64,000 bases of DNA from Gonapodya prolifera JEL478 (taxonomy: Eukaryota; Monoblepharomycota; Monoblepharidomycetes; Monoblepharidales; Gonapodyaceae), in assembly GCA_001574975.1 (NCBI GenBank), contig KQ965742.1:5696-69695 (forward strand). Reading direction: 5' to 3'. Positions 10,019 through 21,732 of this stretch are shown piece by piece; position 1 is the stretch's first letter; each line of letters starts with the position of its first letter. The position numbers and the translations under genes are program-made. The notes under the pieces are model-generated. The model saw nothing but the letters and a program-made list of their open reading frames with translations. It ran no database searches and was not told where the DNA came from.

Positions 10019-12756
10019 ATGTCCCCACTGCAGTTCTCCCAGTTCACTTGCGCAGTGTCCACATCGTTCTGGCACAGACTGCGGGACCTAAAACTGGACG
10101 CATTCAGACTCGACGACCAAAAAAGGCAAATATGGGCCTCTTATTCGCTGCCGTCGCACGATGCAACCAACTCTCCCCCAATATTCTCGCTCGGATACGA
10201 AGCATTCACCGACCTTGCGGTACCGCCGGCACCGCTTGATGTAGCTCACCTGGCGATCCCCTCGGCAGCCGACGGATTCCCCTCGTCAGCGATTCCAGTG
10301 CCAGGAACAATCATCAACACCAACACCCTCGATGAATTCAAATCCCTGGACAAGCGCCAGGCACTCGCGGACGCAGCGCAGCTCGTGTGGGACGATATCC
10401 AATCGGGCGCGGCACTGGCTTGCCCCGACCTCTTGTCGCGATTCCTGCTCGTGACATTCGCGGACCTGAAGAAATTTAAGTTCTACTACTGGTTCGCGTT
10501 TCCGTCATTCTCAATCGCTCCTACACCTGCACCATCTGCCACGCCTCCAGAAGCGTCCGCGGGGAACCCATGGACCGTCACGTTGCATGCACCTCCGAGG
10601 GCACTGGGTGACGACTGGTCGGCCTCCGACATCTCTTCCCTTGTCTCTGCTGTCAAACAACACACGCTCCCACCTTCCTCATCGACACCGGTTTTCTTCA
10701 TCTCCCGCCATGCTGACACCATCCAGTTCATACCCCTCTCGTCTGCCTCATCCTACCTAGCCTCAACAACCTCCCCACTCCTCCTCTTCATCGACCCCTC
10801 CTCGCTGCCCACGAATCCCGCCTGGCCACTCCGCAACATTCTGGCCCTCCTGCGCCTTTCCTTCTCCCTCTCCCGTATCGATGTCCTGGCGTTTCGCGGG
10901 TTGACGTCCTCCCTCATCCTCCCTGTTACCATGTCGGGCCTTCCTTCACTCTCCACACCCCCCACAGGGTGGGTCCCGAACGCAAAAGGACAGCTCCTCC
11001 CGCGCCTTGTCGACCTCTCTAGCGCAATGGACCCACGCCTCCTTTCTGCCTCGGCCGTTGCGCTCAACCTCAAGCTCATGAAGTGGCGCGTCGTGCCAGA
11101 GCTGGATCTCGAACGCGTTGCGAAGTTAAAGTGCTTGCTTGTGGGAAGTGGCACGTTGGGGTGCTACGTCGCGCGTGCTCTCGCGGTGGGTTGATTGCAG
11201 CATTTGCAAACTGGTTGTCGTCGGTTCGTCAACCAACCTGCTGACATGTCTATTCTGTTCTCCTTCTTCTCATATATACCTCGTTTTCAAAGGCATGGGA
11301 CGTCCGCCACATCACATTCCTCGACAATGGCACGGTCGCACACTCCAACCCAGTGCGCCAGCCGCTCTTCTCCTTCGACGACGCACTCAACGCACGTCCA
11401 AAAGCACAGGCGGCAGCTGATGGACTCAAGGCGGTTGTGCCGGGCGTGGTGCGTATAGTGACTCGGTCTGTGCGAGGAGTTGATGGAGTTGGGTCCTAAA
11501 GATGACCCCCTCCGCCCTCGTTCTGTTGCGTCCTTCGTTTCATTCCTTTGCTTCTGCCTCCACCAACGCAATTTTATCTCACCCCCGACCCCAACCCATC
11601 AGACCGCCACTTCAATCTCCCTCAACGTCCCCATGCCAGGTCACCCAGCTGGGCCCACTTCGCGGGACGACTTTACGAAGCTGGCTGAACTCGTCGCATC
11701 ACATGATGCAATCTTCTGCCTCACGGATTCTAGGGAGAGCAGATGGTTGCCTACATTGCTGGGCGCGGCAGGGGGAAAGGTGTGTGCGCTCCTGCGAGGC
11801 ACGGCGTACGCGAGCCAAACCCAAACCTGCCTGCCCCGCCCCGCCCCGGCCGCAGCTCGTCATCAATGCAGCACTCGGATTCGACACTTACGTCGTCATG
11901 CGCCACGGGCCTCGTACCGCACCTTCTTCCTCCTCCGGGGCAGCCCCATCTGCCACAGCTCGTCCTGCACCCGCACTTTCACCGGACGTTGTCGACGCGC
12001 AAGACCTGGGGTGTTATTTTTGTGGTGACGTCGTTGCGCCGGGTGATGTGAGTCTTTGATCGTGGATCTTTGTATCGCGCCAATCCTCACAAGTTACACT
12101 CACACTCGTACCCAAAACCCCACTGTACCCACCACAAACCCTCCTCCGCATGAAAAGTCCCTCGCCAATAGAACACTGGACCAGATGTGCACCGTCACGA
12201 GGCCAGGGATCGCCCAGATCGCGGCCGCGATGGCTGCGGAGCTCATGGTCTCTGTCGTGAGCCATCACCTTGGGTACAAGTGTGTCGCTTTATCTGCGTC
12301 ATGATCGACAGTAACCCATTCTCCCACACATCCACCCACCAACCCAGGTCTTCAGCCCCGGCACCCTCGCAGAACTTGGCACCTTCAGCGCCCATCCCCG
12401 CGCGCACGTCCACCCCTCTTGGGTGCGTCCCACACCAAATGCGCGGGTTCCTCACTCACTGGCAGAACCTTGTCCTCGTGGGACGGAGGTTCGATGGGTG
12501 TGTCGCGTGTTCTGACGAGGTACGTGGTTTCTGCGGATGCTGGTAAAGGGCGGAGAAGCCAAATCCTTAATCATTGGGCCTTACATAGGTGCACCGCCTG
12601 TACGCCACAGACGGGTACGCCTTTATCGAGCGTGTGCTGAACGACCCGTCTTACCTGGAGCGCGTTTCGGGGCTTCAGGCCATGAAGGATAAGCTCGAGA
12701 GTCTCGACATGGAGCCTGAGGATGACGATGGGTTTGAGGCGCTTGATGATGAGTAA
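10019..12756 (+). CDS. ATG7: Autophagy E1-like activating enzyme ATG7
   Basis: ATG7 activates the ubiquitin-like proteins Atg8 and Atg12 with ATP and passes them to Atg3 and Atg10. Exon 1 (10019-11185) encodes the N-terminal domain, including [10 protein letters not shown], and ends in the adenylation domain with [12 protein letters not shown] and the nucleotide loop [14 protein letters not shown]. Exon 2 (11293-11448) gives [14 protein letters not shown] and SNPVRQPLF. Exon 3 (from 11603) gives NVPMPGHP and [12 protein letters not shown]. Later exons give [29 protein letters not shown], the active-site Cys in [12 protein letters not shown], then [13 protein letters not shown] and the C-terminal region [14 protein letters not shown] with an acidic tail. 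There are seven exons, and phases agree wherever checked. The order and spacing match full-length Atg7, so it should be functional. It converges on CNOT2, 428 bp away. Confidence 0.96.
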
Positions 12757-13183
12757 AGAATCGTGGGTGAGATGTGTATGAGGATGGAAAGTGTATATGT
12801 AATCTAATGTGATAAAGCACACGCAAAATATATCCCATCTTTCGTCGTGTGTGCAGGGTATGTTGATACCTCGTGGTGTTTTCGCTCACACAAAGCGGAC
12901 ACCATTATTTCAGTCACGAGGGGTTTATCAAAGGAAGAGTAGCCTGTGAAACTGGCAGCGAATTAAGTCCTGCAGAATTCATATTTGTGCTCCTCCCTTC
13001 CCTTACTTTCAGTCTGTACCAAGATCAGAAAGCCACAGTCACGAACGCGGCCACCAAAAATAGCAAAACCCGTCTTTTTTATTGGTATCGTGTGCTACTA
13101 CTTCCGCACCAACACAAACCCCAACATGGATCCTACGTGTCACCGCCCGATCCAGTCCTCGCGGGCTACCATCACCACCTTGT
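12757..13183. other. Convergent 3' intergenic region between ATG7 and CNOT2
   Basis: Holds the 3' ends of two convergent genes; no gene or terminator motif recognised. Confidence 0.5.
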
Positions 13184-16100
13184 TCACCCACTCCCACCAA
13201 ACCTCTGTCCCGCAAACAGTCCCGCCAGGCCCTGACCCTGCCCGACGCCTCCCATTCCCATTCCCACGCCACTGACACCTCCAACACCGGCGCCACTTTG
13301 CATCTGCTGCATCATCACCTGCTGCAACCCTCCCTGCGCAACGCCTCCGCCGACGCCAAACGACTGCATCAACGCAGCAGCAGCGGCACCCGCACCACCA
13401 CCCGCACCTGGTCGAACGCCGCCCGCGCCGGGGTTAGCACCAACGCCATCCGCAGCAGGGACACCGTTGGCCTGTTGCCCGCCGGGGCCGAGCAGGCCGG
13501 CGATTCCAGGCAACGCGCCGCCTGCGCCGGGGAGCATGCTCATACCGCCCCCTCCTGGCATTCCCATCGCCATACCAGCAATCCCCGCGGCGCCGGCCAG
13601 TCCCATCCCTGCTCCAGCGGGAGCGCCTACGCCGTTACTACGGTCCTCCAAGTCCTCGTACCGCACGACCATATCCCTGCGTTCTCGCTCCCACTTGGCC
13701 AGCTCCCAGATCCAATACGCGGCCTTATCGACCGCCGCTCCACCGGGTCCAACACCTGGAGGTCTCTGTTGGGCTCCCCCAGGCTGGGCGGCGTCGGCGT
13801 CCCGGGCGAGCCAGACTCTGCTCTCCTTGTGGAAGCGCCAGCTGCGCGCGTGGAGCTCCTGCGCGGCGGCCTCGGCCATGGCGTCGCGCGGCATTGCGTA
13901 GAAGGCGTAAAGGAGGGTCTCGTCGCTGAAGTCGTGCAGCTTGGTCAGTGCGGGGGGAGGCGGTGTTGGGAGGTTGTAGCAAGGGGGCAGCGTGAAGACG
14001 GGGTCCGGTCGTGTCGTGGGGACGGGGGCGAAGGGAGAGACGAACGTTGACCAGAGGGGTCTGGGAATAGGCGGGGCGCGTGGGAGGGAGGCGAGAGAAA
14101 CAAGGGGTTGCAAAGAGGCATGCGTCAAACAAGCTGGGGACGTTCCCGCTCCTCCTCTCTTTTCCATTCATTATGACTTCCATCGCCGCACAGAGGGGTA
14201 TCCCACATCCGAGTCCTCGTACCCTCCTCCACCACCCTTCGTTCATTTATTCCGCACTGCACCGGGCGCTCTATCTTCCATGCCTCACGAATATGCCAAG
14301 GGAATCAAATCCAGCAGTCCACCCAAAGACCTCTCCATCTTCCATGTCTCGATTCTCCCTCCCCTCCGGCAGTTTCCTCGACCAAACACTCCATCTTTCA
14401 TCCGTCTCCATGCCAAGCAACTCCAGCGCGCCCCGTTCCAGCCTCCTCCACGGCGAGGCGAACCACTCAAATCCAGCATACTCTTACATCACTGCATTCT
14501 CTTCCAAGCCTCCATTCAACCCTTCAACTTCCGCCCTCCTCAATACCCATTACCCCTCCCCCGCAACCGCCCAAGGCCCACCATCCCTCCTCCCAACCCA
14601 CCCTCCTAACCCCCCCACCCGCGAACTCACCCATCACTATTCAAATCCAAACCCAACGTGGTCAAATCGCTCCCTAGCGCCAGAGCACTCTGATCCGGAT
14701 CCGTCCCGCGAATCACGTCCAGCAGGCCGTGCAGGCCGTACCTGTCCTGGCTTACTCCAACTCCCGGGGATGCGACCGAGCCGGGGGGTGGGATGCCGCC
14801 GGGCGGGACGGCACCGGGGGGCCCCATGGTTACAATCCCGAGGCCGCCGACACCGGGGGGTGGGAGTGGGGCGGGAGTGGGCGGGAGGAGGACGGAGGAC
14901 GCGCTTGTGCCGGGGTTTGCGCCGAGGTTCGAGACGGCGCCTGCTCCCGGGTTGGAGCCGCCGCCGACGGGACCCGACCCTGGCCCCGCTCCTACTCCGT
15001 GCGAGTGCGGCGCCTGTATAGGTCCCGGCGTGTTTGGAGCCGACGGCAGGATACCTGGCGGTGGTTGTGGGTGTGCGTGAGTGTGTTGGTTGTAGGACGG
15101 CGCAGAGGGATCCAAGGGGTCCAGGAGCTGGGATGATGGTGATGAGGGGAGGCGGCGGAGTGCAGGTGGAGGCGCTGTAGGGTGTTGGTTGAGGGAGGAT
15201 GGGCCATGGCCAGGCCCCGGTGCGAGTCCAGACCCAGGCGCAAGCGCAAGTGCAGGAGGTAGGCCGAACGGGGAAGAAGGAGACGGTTGAGGTGGGGAAG
15301 GCGGGCGGCCGTTTGTGAGCGGCGGTGGGGGGAGGCCCGGGGCGGGAGGGTGCGGGGATGCCGCGTTCGGCAGGGGCGAGGAGGACGGGGGCGAGTTCAT
15401 GGCTTGGCCGTGCACGAGTCCTGGGGCATATCCCGCTGTGGACTGGCCCTGTCCTAGCCCCATCCCTTGCGCCTGCACTTGCCCCTGCGCGTCTTGGGCA
15501 TCGTGGAGGGGCTGTATAAGCGGGGATGCCGGCACTTGTGAAGGCGAGGAGAAAGGTTGCTGCTGTTGTGGGTGGGGAAGAGGCTGTTGGTGGTGCGGGA
15601 TGTTGGCGTTTGATTGAGCCGTGAGGGCGGGGAAGTCGTCGATGTTGAAGTTGGCGGGGTTCAGCGGCGGGTTGTGTGATAGGGATTGGTTGTTGAGGGT
15701 GGGCAGGCCGTGTGCTGCGACTGCAGCCCATGCGGCGGCTGGTCAGAGGTTGGAGGGAAGAGAGTGCACATGTGAAATTGAGGAGGAAAACGTTTTATGA
15801 GGGAGTACAGCAAGTAGAGAGGGGATGGCAGGCGTGGGTAGGGCAGGCAGCGACGTGTTTAATGGTGTTGGAGCGAAGGAAGCGTAACAGAGGCGAGGCA
15901 GGCGGGAAACGGCGTGTGCGTAGACAAGAGCGAAGGCAGGGTTAAGGCGGAGCAGGCAGAATAGAGAAACAAGGCGCGTTGGCAAGCAATCCCGGTCTAT
16001 GAAGTTGTCACCTGTCTTCCCGTCTTCCCCACCCCTACTGCAACCTCCAGCCATCCCGCCCCGCGTACCACGTTCTCCAATCTCCCTCCCTCTTGCTCTA

Positions 16101-16300
16101 ACCCGACCCAAACCGCCACCCCCTTGCTCCCACCACCGCACCCCCCTCGACACGCACTTCTGTTCATGTCCGTCGCGGTCTCCTCCTCCTCTGCTCTCGC
16201 TCTCTCCGTGCTGAGTTCGCTCACTCTCCCGTCGGGCGGTCTCGTTTCCCTCGTGTACTGCTGAAACACACTTGAGGGGATTGGACTGAGGACCCAACAT
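13184..16300 (-). CDS. CNOT2: CCR4-NOT complex subunit 2 (CNOT2/Not2/Cdc36)
   Basis: CNOT2 is a core scaffold subunit of the CCR4-NOT deadenylase complex and binds CNOT1 and CNOT3. The N-terminal part (about 15735 to 14631) has NIDDFPALTAQSN, a long Pro/Gly/Gln-rich low-complexity stretch, and the conserved GLHGLLDVIRGTDPDQSALA followed by LGSDLTTLGLDLNS. A phase-2 splice (GG, then A CCC) joins this to PLWSTFVSPFAP at 14060 and the NOT2/3/5 domain: LHDFSDETLLYAFYAMPRD, AAAQELHARSWRFHKESRVW and YWIWELAKWERERRDM. A Gly/Met/Ala-rich tail runs to the stop at 13184. The joining intron (14061-14630) is 570 nt, far longer than the others here. The 5' end is unresolved: an acceptor sits just above 15735 and ATG 16300 (MLGPQSNPLK) is only a candidate start. 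Confidence 0.85.
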
Positions 16301-16909
16301 GCACGGGCCAGCCGTGGTCGGCCGAACCCACTGTTCCAAAGATATAGCGAGAACGATAGTCTTGGAAGCAGGGCAGAGTGTTTATTTTATGGCTTGAGAG
16401 TGCGGGCTGGGTTATGCAGAGATCGCTGCAGGAGCGAGACATGGTTGTTTTTTGGTTTTGTGATGTGGTGGATCTGTTGGCTCCCAGACTATAAACAACG
16501 CACACCACCAACACCAGACACGCTAAACCACTCAAGCACCGAAATCCAGCAGTGTTTGATTGTGCGTCCAGAGATTCTCAAGTCCCCATTGAAGGAAAGA
16601 CTCATCTAACCACGCAAAGGCCTACGGTTTTGTTCCGTCAACGGGAGTCCTCTTCACTCAAGTCGCCAAACCATTCACTAAAACCACATTATACTGGTTG
16701 TAAACCATCGAAACAAGTCATAGCAAACATTGTATATTCCACATAAAATCTCATTAACTCTTCCTCCGCAAAACTCCCTCAAAGAACTCCATGTACTGCT
16801 TATGTAACCAATTTTCATTTTCATTTTCTGTGCCCATATCGATCAATTAGTGCTGTTCCCACAAACACAAAGGGGTTCAGTCCCACAGCGGATCACTACC
16901 ACGAACCTC
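16301..16909. other. Intergenic stretch between CNOT2 and the sugar porter
   Basis: No gene recognised. The sequence becomes AT-richer toward 16,850, as expected of a 3' flank of the - strand transporter. Confidence 0.4.
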
Positions 16910-19396
16910 TCAAAAACTCACCCCGCCAGTTGTTCCCAACAAATTAGCGCGGGATGGATCGGCGCGGATCTCGGCAAGAACTTGCTTCTCCTCGTCGGTG
17001 AGACCGGATCCGGGCGCGCCGCCAAAGACTTCGTCCATCTCCTCGAGGGACTTTCCGCGAGCTAAAGTGTGGGTGAGGTGCAATTAGCATCAGGAAAGGA
17101 GATCCGTGTACATCTCTGCGTCATTACTCACTCTCGGGGACGAAGAAGCGGACGAAGAGGAGTGAGACCATGCTGCAGCCGGCGAAACTGTTTGGGAGGG
17201 GGCGAAGTGTTCACACGCGTTCCAAATCCAGGGCAAAAGCACAACCCAACTCACATGGTGTACTGCCACGCGCCCAAGCCGACCGCGGCATAGGGCCACG
17301 CCTTGGCGATGATGAAGTTGTTACTGTTTGAATGCAAAGCGGCGTCGTCAGCGTCCAGGCGGCTTGAAATGTCACCTCCAAATGCAATACACACATCCAG
17401 TGCGACATGCTTCCAATCGAGGCACCTTTACCGCGGGCGCGGAGGGGAAAGATCTCGGAGATGTAGACCCATCCGACTGGGCCCCACGTGGCGGCGAAGA
17501 AGACAATGTACATATCTTCGGGGCGGACAAGACGGTGAGCGTGGCGACAAGACAGTCCACGCGGAGGGTGCTTACACATAGAGATCACACCCAAAATACC
17601 GTAAGCCTTGCCGGGGCCCGAGTTGGGGTCCGGGATGAGCGTGCCGGTGTTGGGGTCGAGGATCTGGGTGCCGTTGAAGAGACCGACCCAGAGGACAAGC
17701 AACCACATGAAGATACTCTGGTGGTTGGAGAAGCGTGTGCGAGGAGCAGGGCAGAGCAATTAGTGAAAGGGCTATCGGGGGTTGGGAAGGAAGGGGACAA
17801 GGAAACTCACGGAACCGACGGCACCAATGTACAAGAGTGTCCGGCGGCCGAGACGCTCGATGAAATAGACGGCGGGGAAGGTGGCCAGGACGTTGATGAC
17901 GGATTGCACAGTGGTGGCGACTTTGGTGGCGCTACATGGAAAGGTGGTGCGTTGGTCAAATAGGCGAAATACACTCGCAGGGGGTGAGAGAACAACGTAC
18001 ATGTCCTTGGAAAGACCCATACCGAGGAAGAGCGATGAGGAGTAGTACATAACGGCCTGGTGTGGGTAAATGAAGTGAGCGTTGGAGCGAGGGCCGGGTG
18101 CAGACAGTGGTGGGTCTCACGTTGATACCAGACCACTGCTGGAAGAAAAAGACACCAAAGGCAGCGATACTGCGGGGGCGGATGGGCATTCTGCACATGT
18201 CTAGCCAGCTGGCCTAGATGGGGAAGAAGGAAAAAATTTTGGTGAGGGTGGGAGCGTAAAAGTTGCTGACGGTTTAGCGCTTACCTTGGGCAGCCTCTTC
18301 TCGATGGCGATGCTTTCCTGGATTTCAGTCACGAGAGTCTGCACGACCTGGCCGTCCTTGGACTCGCCGTTGAGGCGGGCGACAATGGCAGAGGCTTCGT
18401 CGACTTTGCCCCTTGAGATGAGGAAACGAGGAGATTCGGGGAGAATGAAGAAGAGGCCGAGGAGGATGACGGCGGGGATAAGCTGAATTCCCATAGCAAG
18501 ACGCCAGAGGCGGTTCTCGTCGTTGGCGATGACACTGGTGAGAATGGCGTTGATGATCTGACGTCAGGAATGGGTACCACGACACAACAACATCAACAGG
18601 TCAGTACGCGCCCGAAGTGTGCGCTCAACGACAACTCGGATCTCACGTTGGCAAGCATGATTCCGATGGTGATCATGAGTTGCTGCATGGTTCCGACTAA
18701 AATGATTTGGGTGGTAGGTCAGAACCATATCACTTTGGTGGATGCCCGGAAGGTCAGTCACTCACTTCTTCCGCGGATGCTGGTCGGCGCGCACTCAGAA
18801 ATGTAAAGAGGGACTGTAAAACAAGATTGACGTCAAACCTCTAAACTCAAGACGAGTTGGAGAGACGTTCAAAACGCACCGGTGCCTGACAGAAGACCAA
18901 CACCGAGTCCACCGATGCAGCGCCCGGCGTAGAGGAGCGGGATTCCCGTCGCTGCGGTCTGGAGAATGCCACCGACGAGGAAAGCTAACGTTCCGACGGC
19001 GACAGAGGCCTTACCTGGTGAGAGCGGGGAAACTCTTAATGTTGAAAAATGGGCGCTGCGTGGTGAGAGACACTCACGTCCGAGGAAGTCCGCCGAGTAG
19101 GAGACGAGGAAAGCTCCGGGAATGCATCCAGCGAGGAAAAGCGACACGATGTTTCCTTCGAGGTCGGCCGAGTTGGGGGAGTTCACGAGCCCTCCATTGG
19201 AGACTGTGGAGAGCCCGAAGAAGAGACGGAATGAGTCCATGAGAAGGACTTGGCTGGGGAACGGGAATCGAATTACATTGGTGGGTGACGGCGCGAAGAC
19301 CACACAACCAACTCACTTGATGATTCCGACCTCATATCCAAAGAGAAGACCACCGATGGCGGCGGTGAGCGCAATGAAGAGTGCGTATCCTTGCAT
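16910..19396 (-). CDS. Sugar porter family MFS transporter (hexose transporter-like)
   Basis: A 12-helix plasma-membrane sugar/H+ transporter split by about a dozen short introns. From ATG 19396 the exons give MQGYALFIALTAAIGGLLFG with GYEVGIIK (helix 1), LAGCIPGAFLVSYSADFLGR (helix 2), AGRCIGGLGVGLLSGT, PLYISECAPTSIRGR, MQQLMITIGIMLAN, the sugar-porter signature LPESPRFLISRGK after helix 6, FFFQQWSGIN (helix 7), YYSSSLFLGMGL, YFIERLGRRTLLYIGAVGS, WGPVGWVYISEIFPLRARGK, and an end in LFVRFFVPE, ARGKSLEEMDEVFGG and LTDEEKQVLAEIRAD to the stop at 16910. The PESPRFL, ERLGRR and PLRARGKG motifs are diagnostic of the family. Substrate cannot be told; hexoses are the default guess, quinate or polyols possible. 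Confidence 0.9.
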
Positions 19397-20229
19397 CGAC
19401 GTGGTCTGCGTGGTGTTTCTCCGCGTAAGTGTAGCGTAGACTGGCGTGGATATAAAGGCAAGTGGTGTGTGAAATCTATCGGTCGATGGGTCTTTAAATA
19501 GCCTGCACGGGAGAAAGAGGGCGCTGGGTTGGCAGATGATGGTGATGTGTCGTCGCCAACTCATTTGACGACCCTTAGGACTTAGGACCCACATCCAAGA
19601 CACACCCACGCACACGTCGGTTGACCGATAAATGCGCGGGAGACACCGGATCTGCATCCGTGGATCTCGGAGACGAACAGAGAACGTCCAGGGAGGTGGC
19701 GGAGACGAGGATAAGAGGAGTAGAGGAGTTGAGTGGATCATGTAAACCTTTTGAGCCCTGACACAAATTCCCGACTCCTGACACTTTTGTCCCTGAACCG
19801 TTCATCGCGACCCAAAATTCGCGGTACATTATGAACATTGCTGTACATGAGCTAATGGATTTCAGCGTTGTATTCCACCGTTACGTCTTTGATATGCGTT
19901 GGAAGATTCATTATTCCTCGGACAGGTGAGAGAGCTCCTTTCGCCCTGCCAAGGTTACCTTCTTCACACAGCACAGTAACTGTCGACCGTGACAGAGAAT
20001 AACATCGTGGATGACAACACTTCATACAATCGCACTGGGGGACACAGTGACCCACATAGACTTGTTGAAGATACGTTATGAGTAGAATAGAAATCAGTAC
20101 GATATCCACCAACGGAGATGGACGATGGTGCGCAATATCTGTGGACATTTTTCAAGCTCAGGGGGCGGGGCATGTCTTTCGTCGTTTTTGCAGAAAATTG
20201 CAACCAAAAGAGTCAAGTACGTAAATGTT
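19397..20229. other. Intergenic region upstream of the sugar porter
   Basis: Likely contains the transporter promoter. No gene, RNA or clear regulatory motif recognised. Confidence 0.4.
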
Positions 20230-20933
20230 TTAATGCACGAGGGGGAACAAGTCTGCTGTGGTATCTATCACGTTACAATAGCACATAAAAAAGTTTATGT
20301 CGGCATCTTTGGGGAATGAGGAGTGGACGATTGTGGTGCGTGGAAGTGGGGAAGATGTCGTAGATAAGTCCTCGTTGTACGTGAAGTGCTCTCCAAAGTT
20401 CGTTAAAGGTGGCTAGCAGCATAGACGGAGCCGTTGCATAAGGTCTGTTGGAAAGAAGCTGAGTTGGCAGAGAAAGGACGAAGTGGGTCAACCACACATC
20501 ACCAGGGCGAATGGTCAACACATGAAAGCAAAAAACTTACCAGCAAGTGGCTCGAAAACAGTTCGCCACTCGGTGTCATCGAGGAAGCCCTCCTCTTTGG
20601 CCTTGTTGGCAGTCGTCAGGAATAGAAGCTTGTTTTCTGCAGAAAGGGAAGGCCCAAACACAATAGAACGATGCCAACAAGCGTTAGAGCGAAGCGATCT
20701 TAGCATGCGAGCCTTCAAAGTTCCAGTTCCACCAGGGACAGCTCCGGCGTTCGTCCGAGACGAGTTTGCATCTTAAGCGCTGAGCTCAACTCACCGCTCT
20801 GTATGCCCTGCTCGGCGAACTGCGAGAGAAGCTTCCTCTTCTCGACAGACTCGGGGGAGAGGCCGAAAGCGTTCACTTTCTTACGGACCTCCAGGGACCT
20901 CATGAATGATGGAAGAGGGACAGGGTTCGCCAT
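20230..20933 (-). CDS. Small protein of unknown function, three-exon model
   Basis: ATG 20933 begins MANPVPLPSFMRSLEVRKKV, followed by SPESVEKRKLLSQFAEQGIQ and a GTGAGT donor. Exon 2 reads ENKLLFLTTANKAKEEG then FLDDTEWRTVFEPLAG and ends at GTAAGT. Exon 3 can be read as EHFTYNEDLSTTSSP to a stop at 20230. The amphipathic, charged composition looks like real coding sequence and all three exons have good donors or acceptors, but I recognise no family. The last exon is the least certain. Confidence 0.5.
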
Positions 20934-21732
20934 GGGAGTGGAATCGATAAGCAAGGAGGATCGCAAAGAGAGATGTGATTGCAATCGAAACGACGTGAGA
21001 TGGAAAAGTGGCGGGGCTTTTATGCAATTCGAGGTTGGGAAGCCACTCTCGTGACCTCGGCCGTGACCTGTTCTGAGGGCGGCGCCCAACGCCGAAGTAT
21101 TTCCGCCCCAATTCACTCCACAATTGCGCCATTCGAAAGCGTAAAGATTTCGGAACCCTTTCAAGAATGATATCTCGAAGGAGCCGTCCTCACCGAGAGC
21201 GTATATATTGCAGTGGACAGGCTACCGCAAAAGCTGCACCGTGCAGCACCTCCTGCCTTTTATAAATGTTACGCTCTTCAATAGAACTAGTTTTTCAAGG
21301 GTGTAAAAAACTAGTGTTGGGAAGTGCGCTGCCCTGGATACGTACTTCATGCGGACACAAGAACTTGTTCGATACACAACGCATTTGTATAAAGCTCGAT
21401 CTTAAGACAACGGGGAACCAAATTATTCTCGAGCACTAAGGGCTTTTGTTTGGAATAACAATTATTTCTTGCGAGATCTCAGTTCTGTTCCAGACCTGAG
21501 ATTCAGAACTCAGCTGTCCCTGGTCACGCCAGTTGGAAGCCAACGTAAAAAAAAAGTGAAGCCAAACCTCCCGGGACCTGCACCCAAATATTCTGCGAGC
21601 AAACTCTCCAAGTTATAATTTTGCACTGCAATATAATTCCCTACGTTCGTGCCAAAAAACAAAGAAATGCCCCACTAACCACCCCTCCCGTCTCCCCTGT
21701 CCCCCGCGACGTCTCCCAAACAAACCCTCTCT
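20934..21732. other. Intergenic region with a perfect small inverted repeat
   Basis: No gene recognised. Contains the 10-bp-stem hairpin at 21286-21315. Confidence 0.4.
21286..21315. repeat. Perfect inverted repeat, 10-bp arms, 10-nt loop
   Basis: Arms ACTAGTTTTT (21286-21295) and AAAAACTAGT (21306-21315) pair completely around a 10-nt spacer. It lies in intergenic DNA; no flanking duplication or transposase was seen. Confidence 0.8.

Noticed and set aside
14627-15535. Long open frames on the + strand opposite the CNOT2 low-complexity region
   Set aside because: They are complements of the Pro/Gly/Gln-rich CNOT2 coding sequence. Repetitive GC-rich codons leave several frames open.
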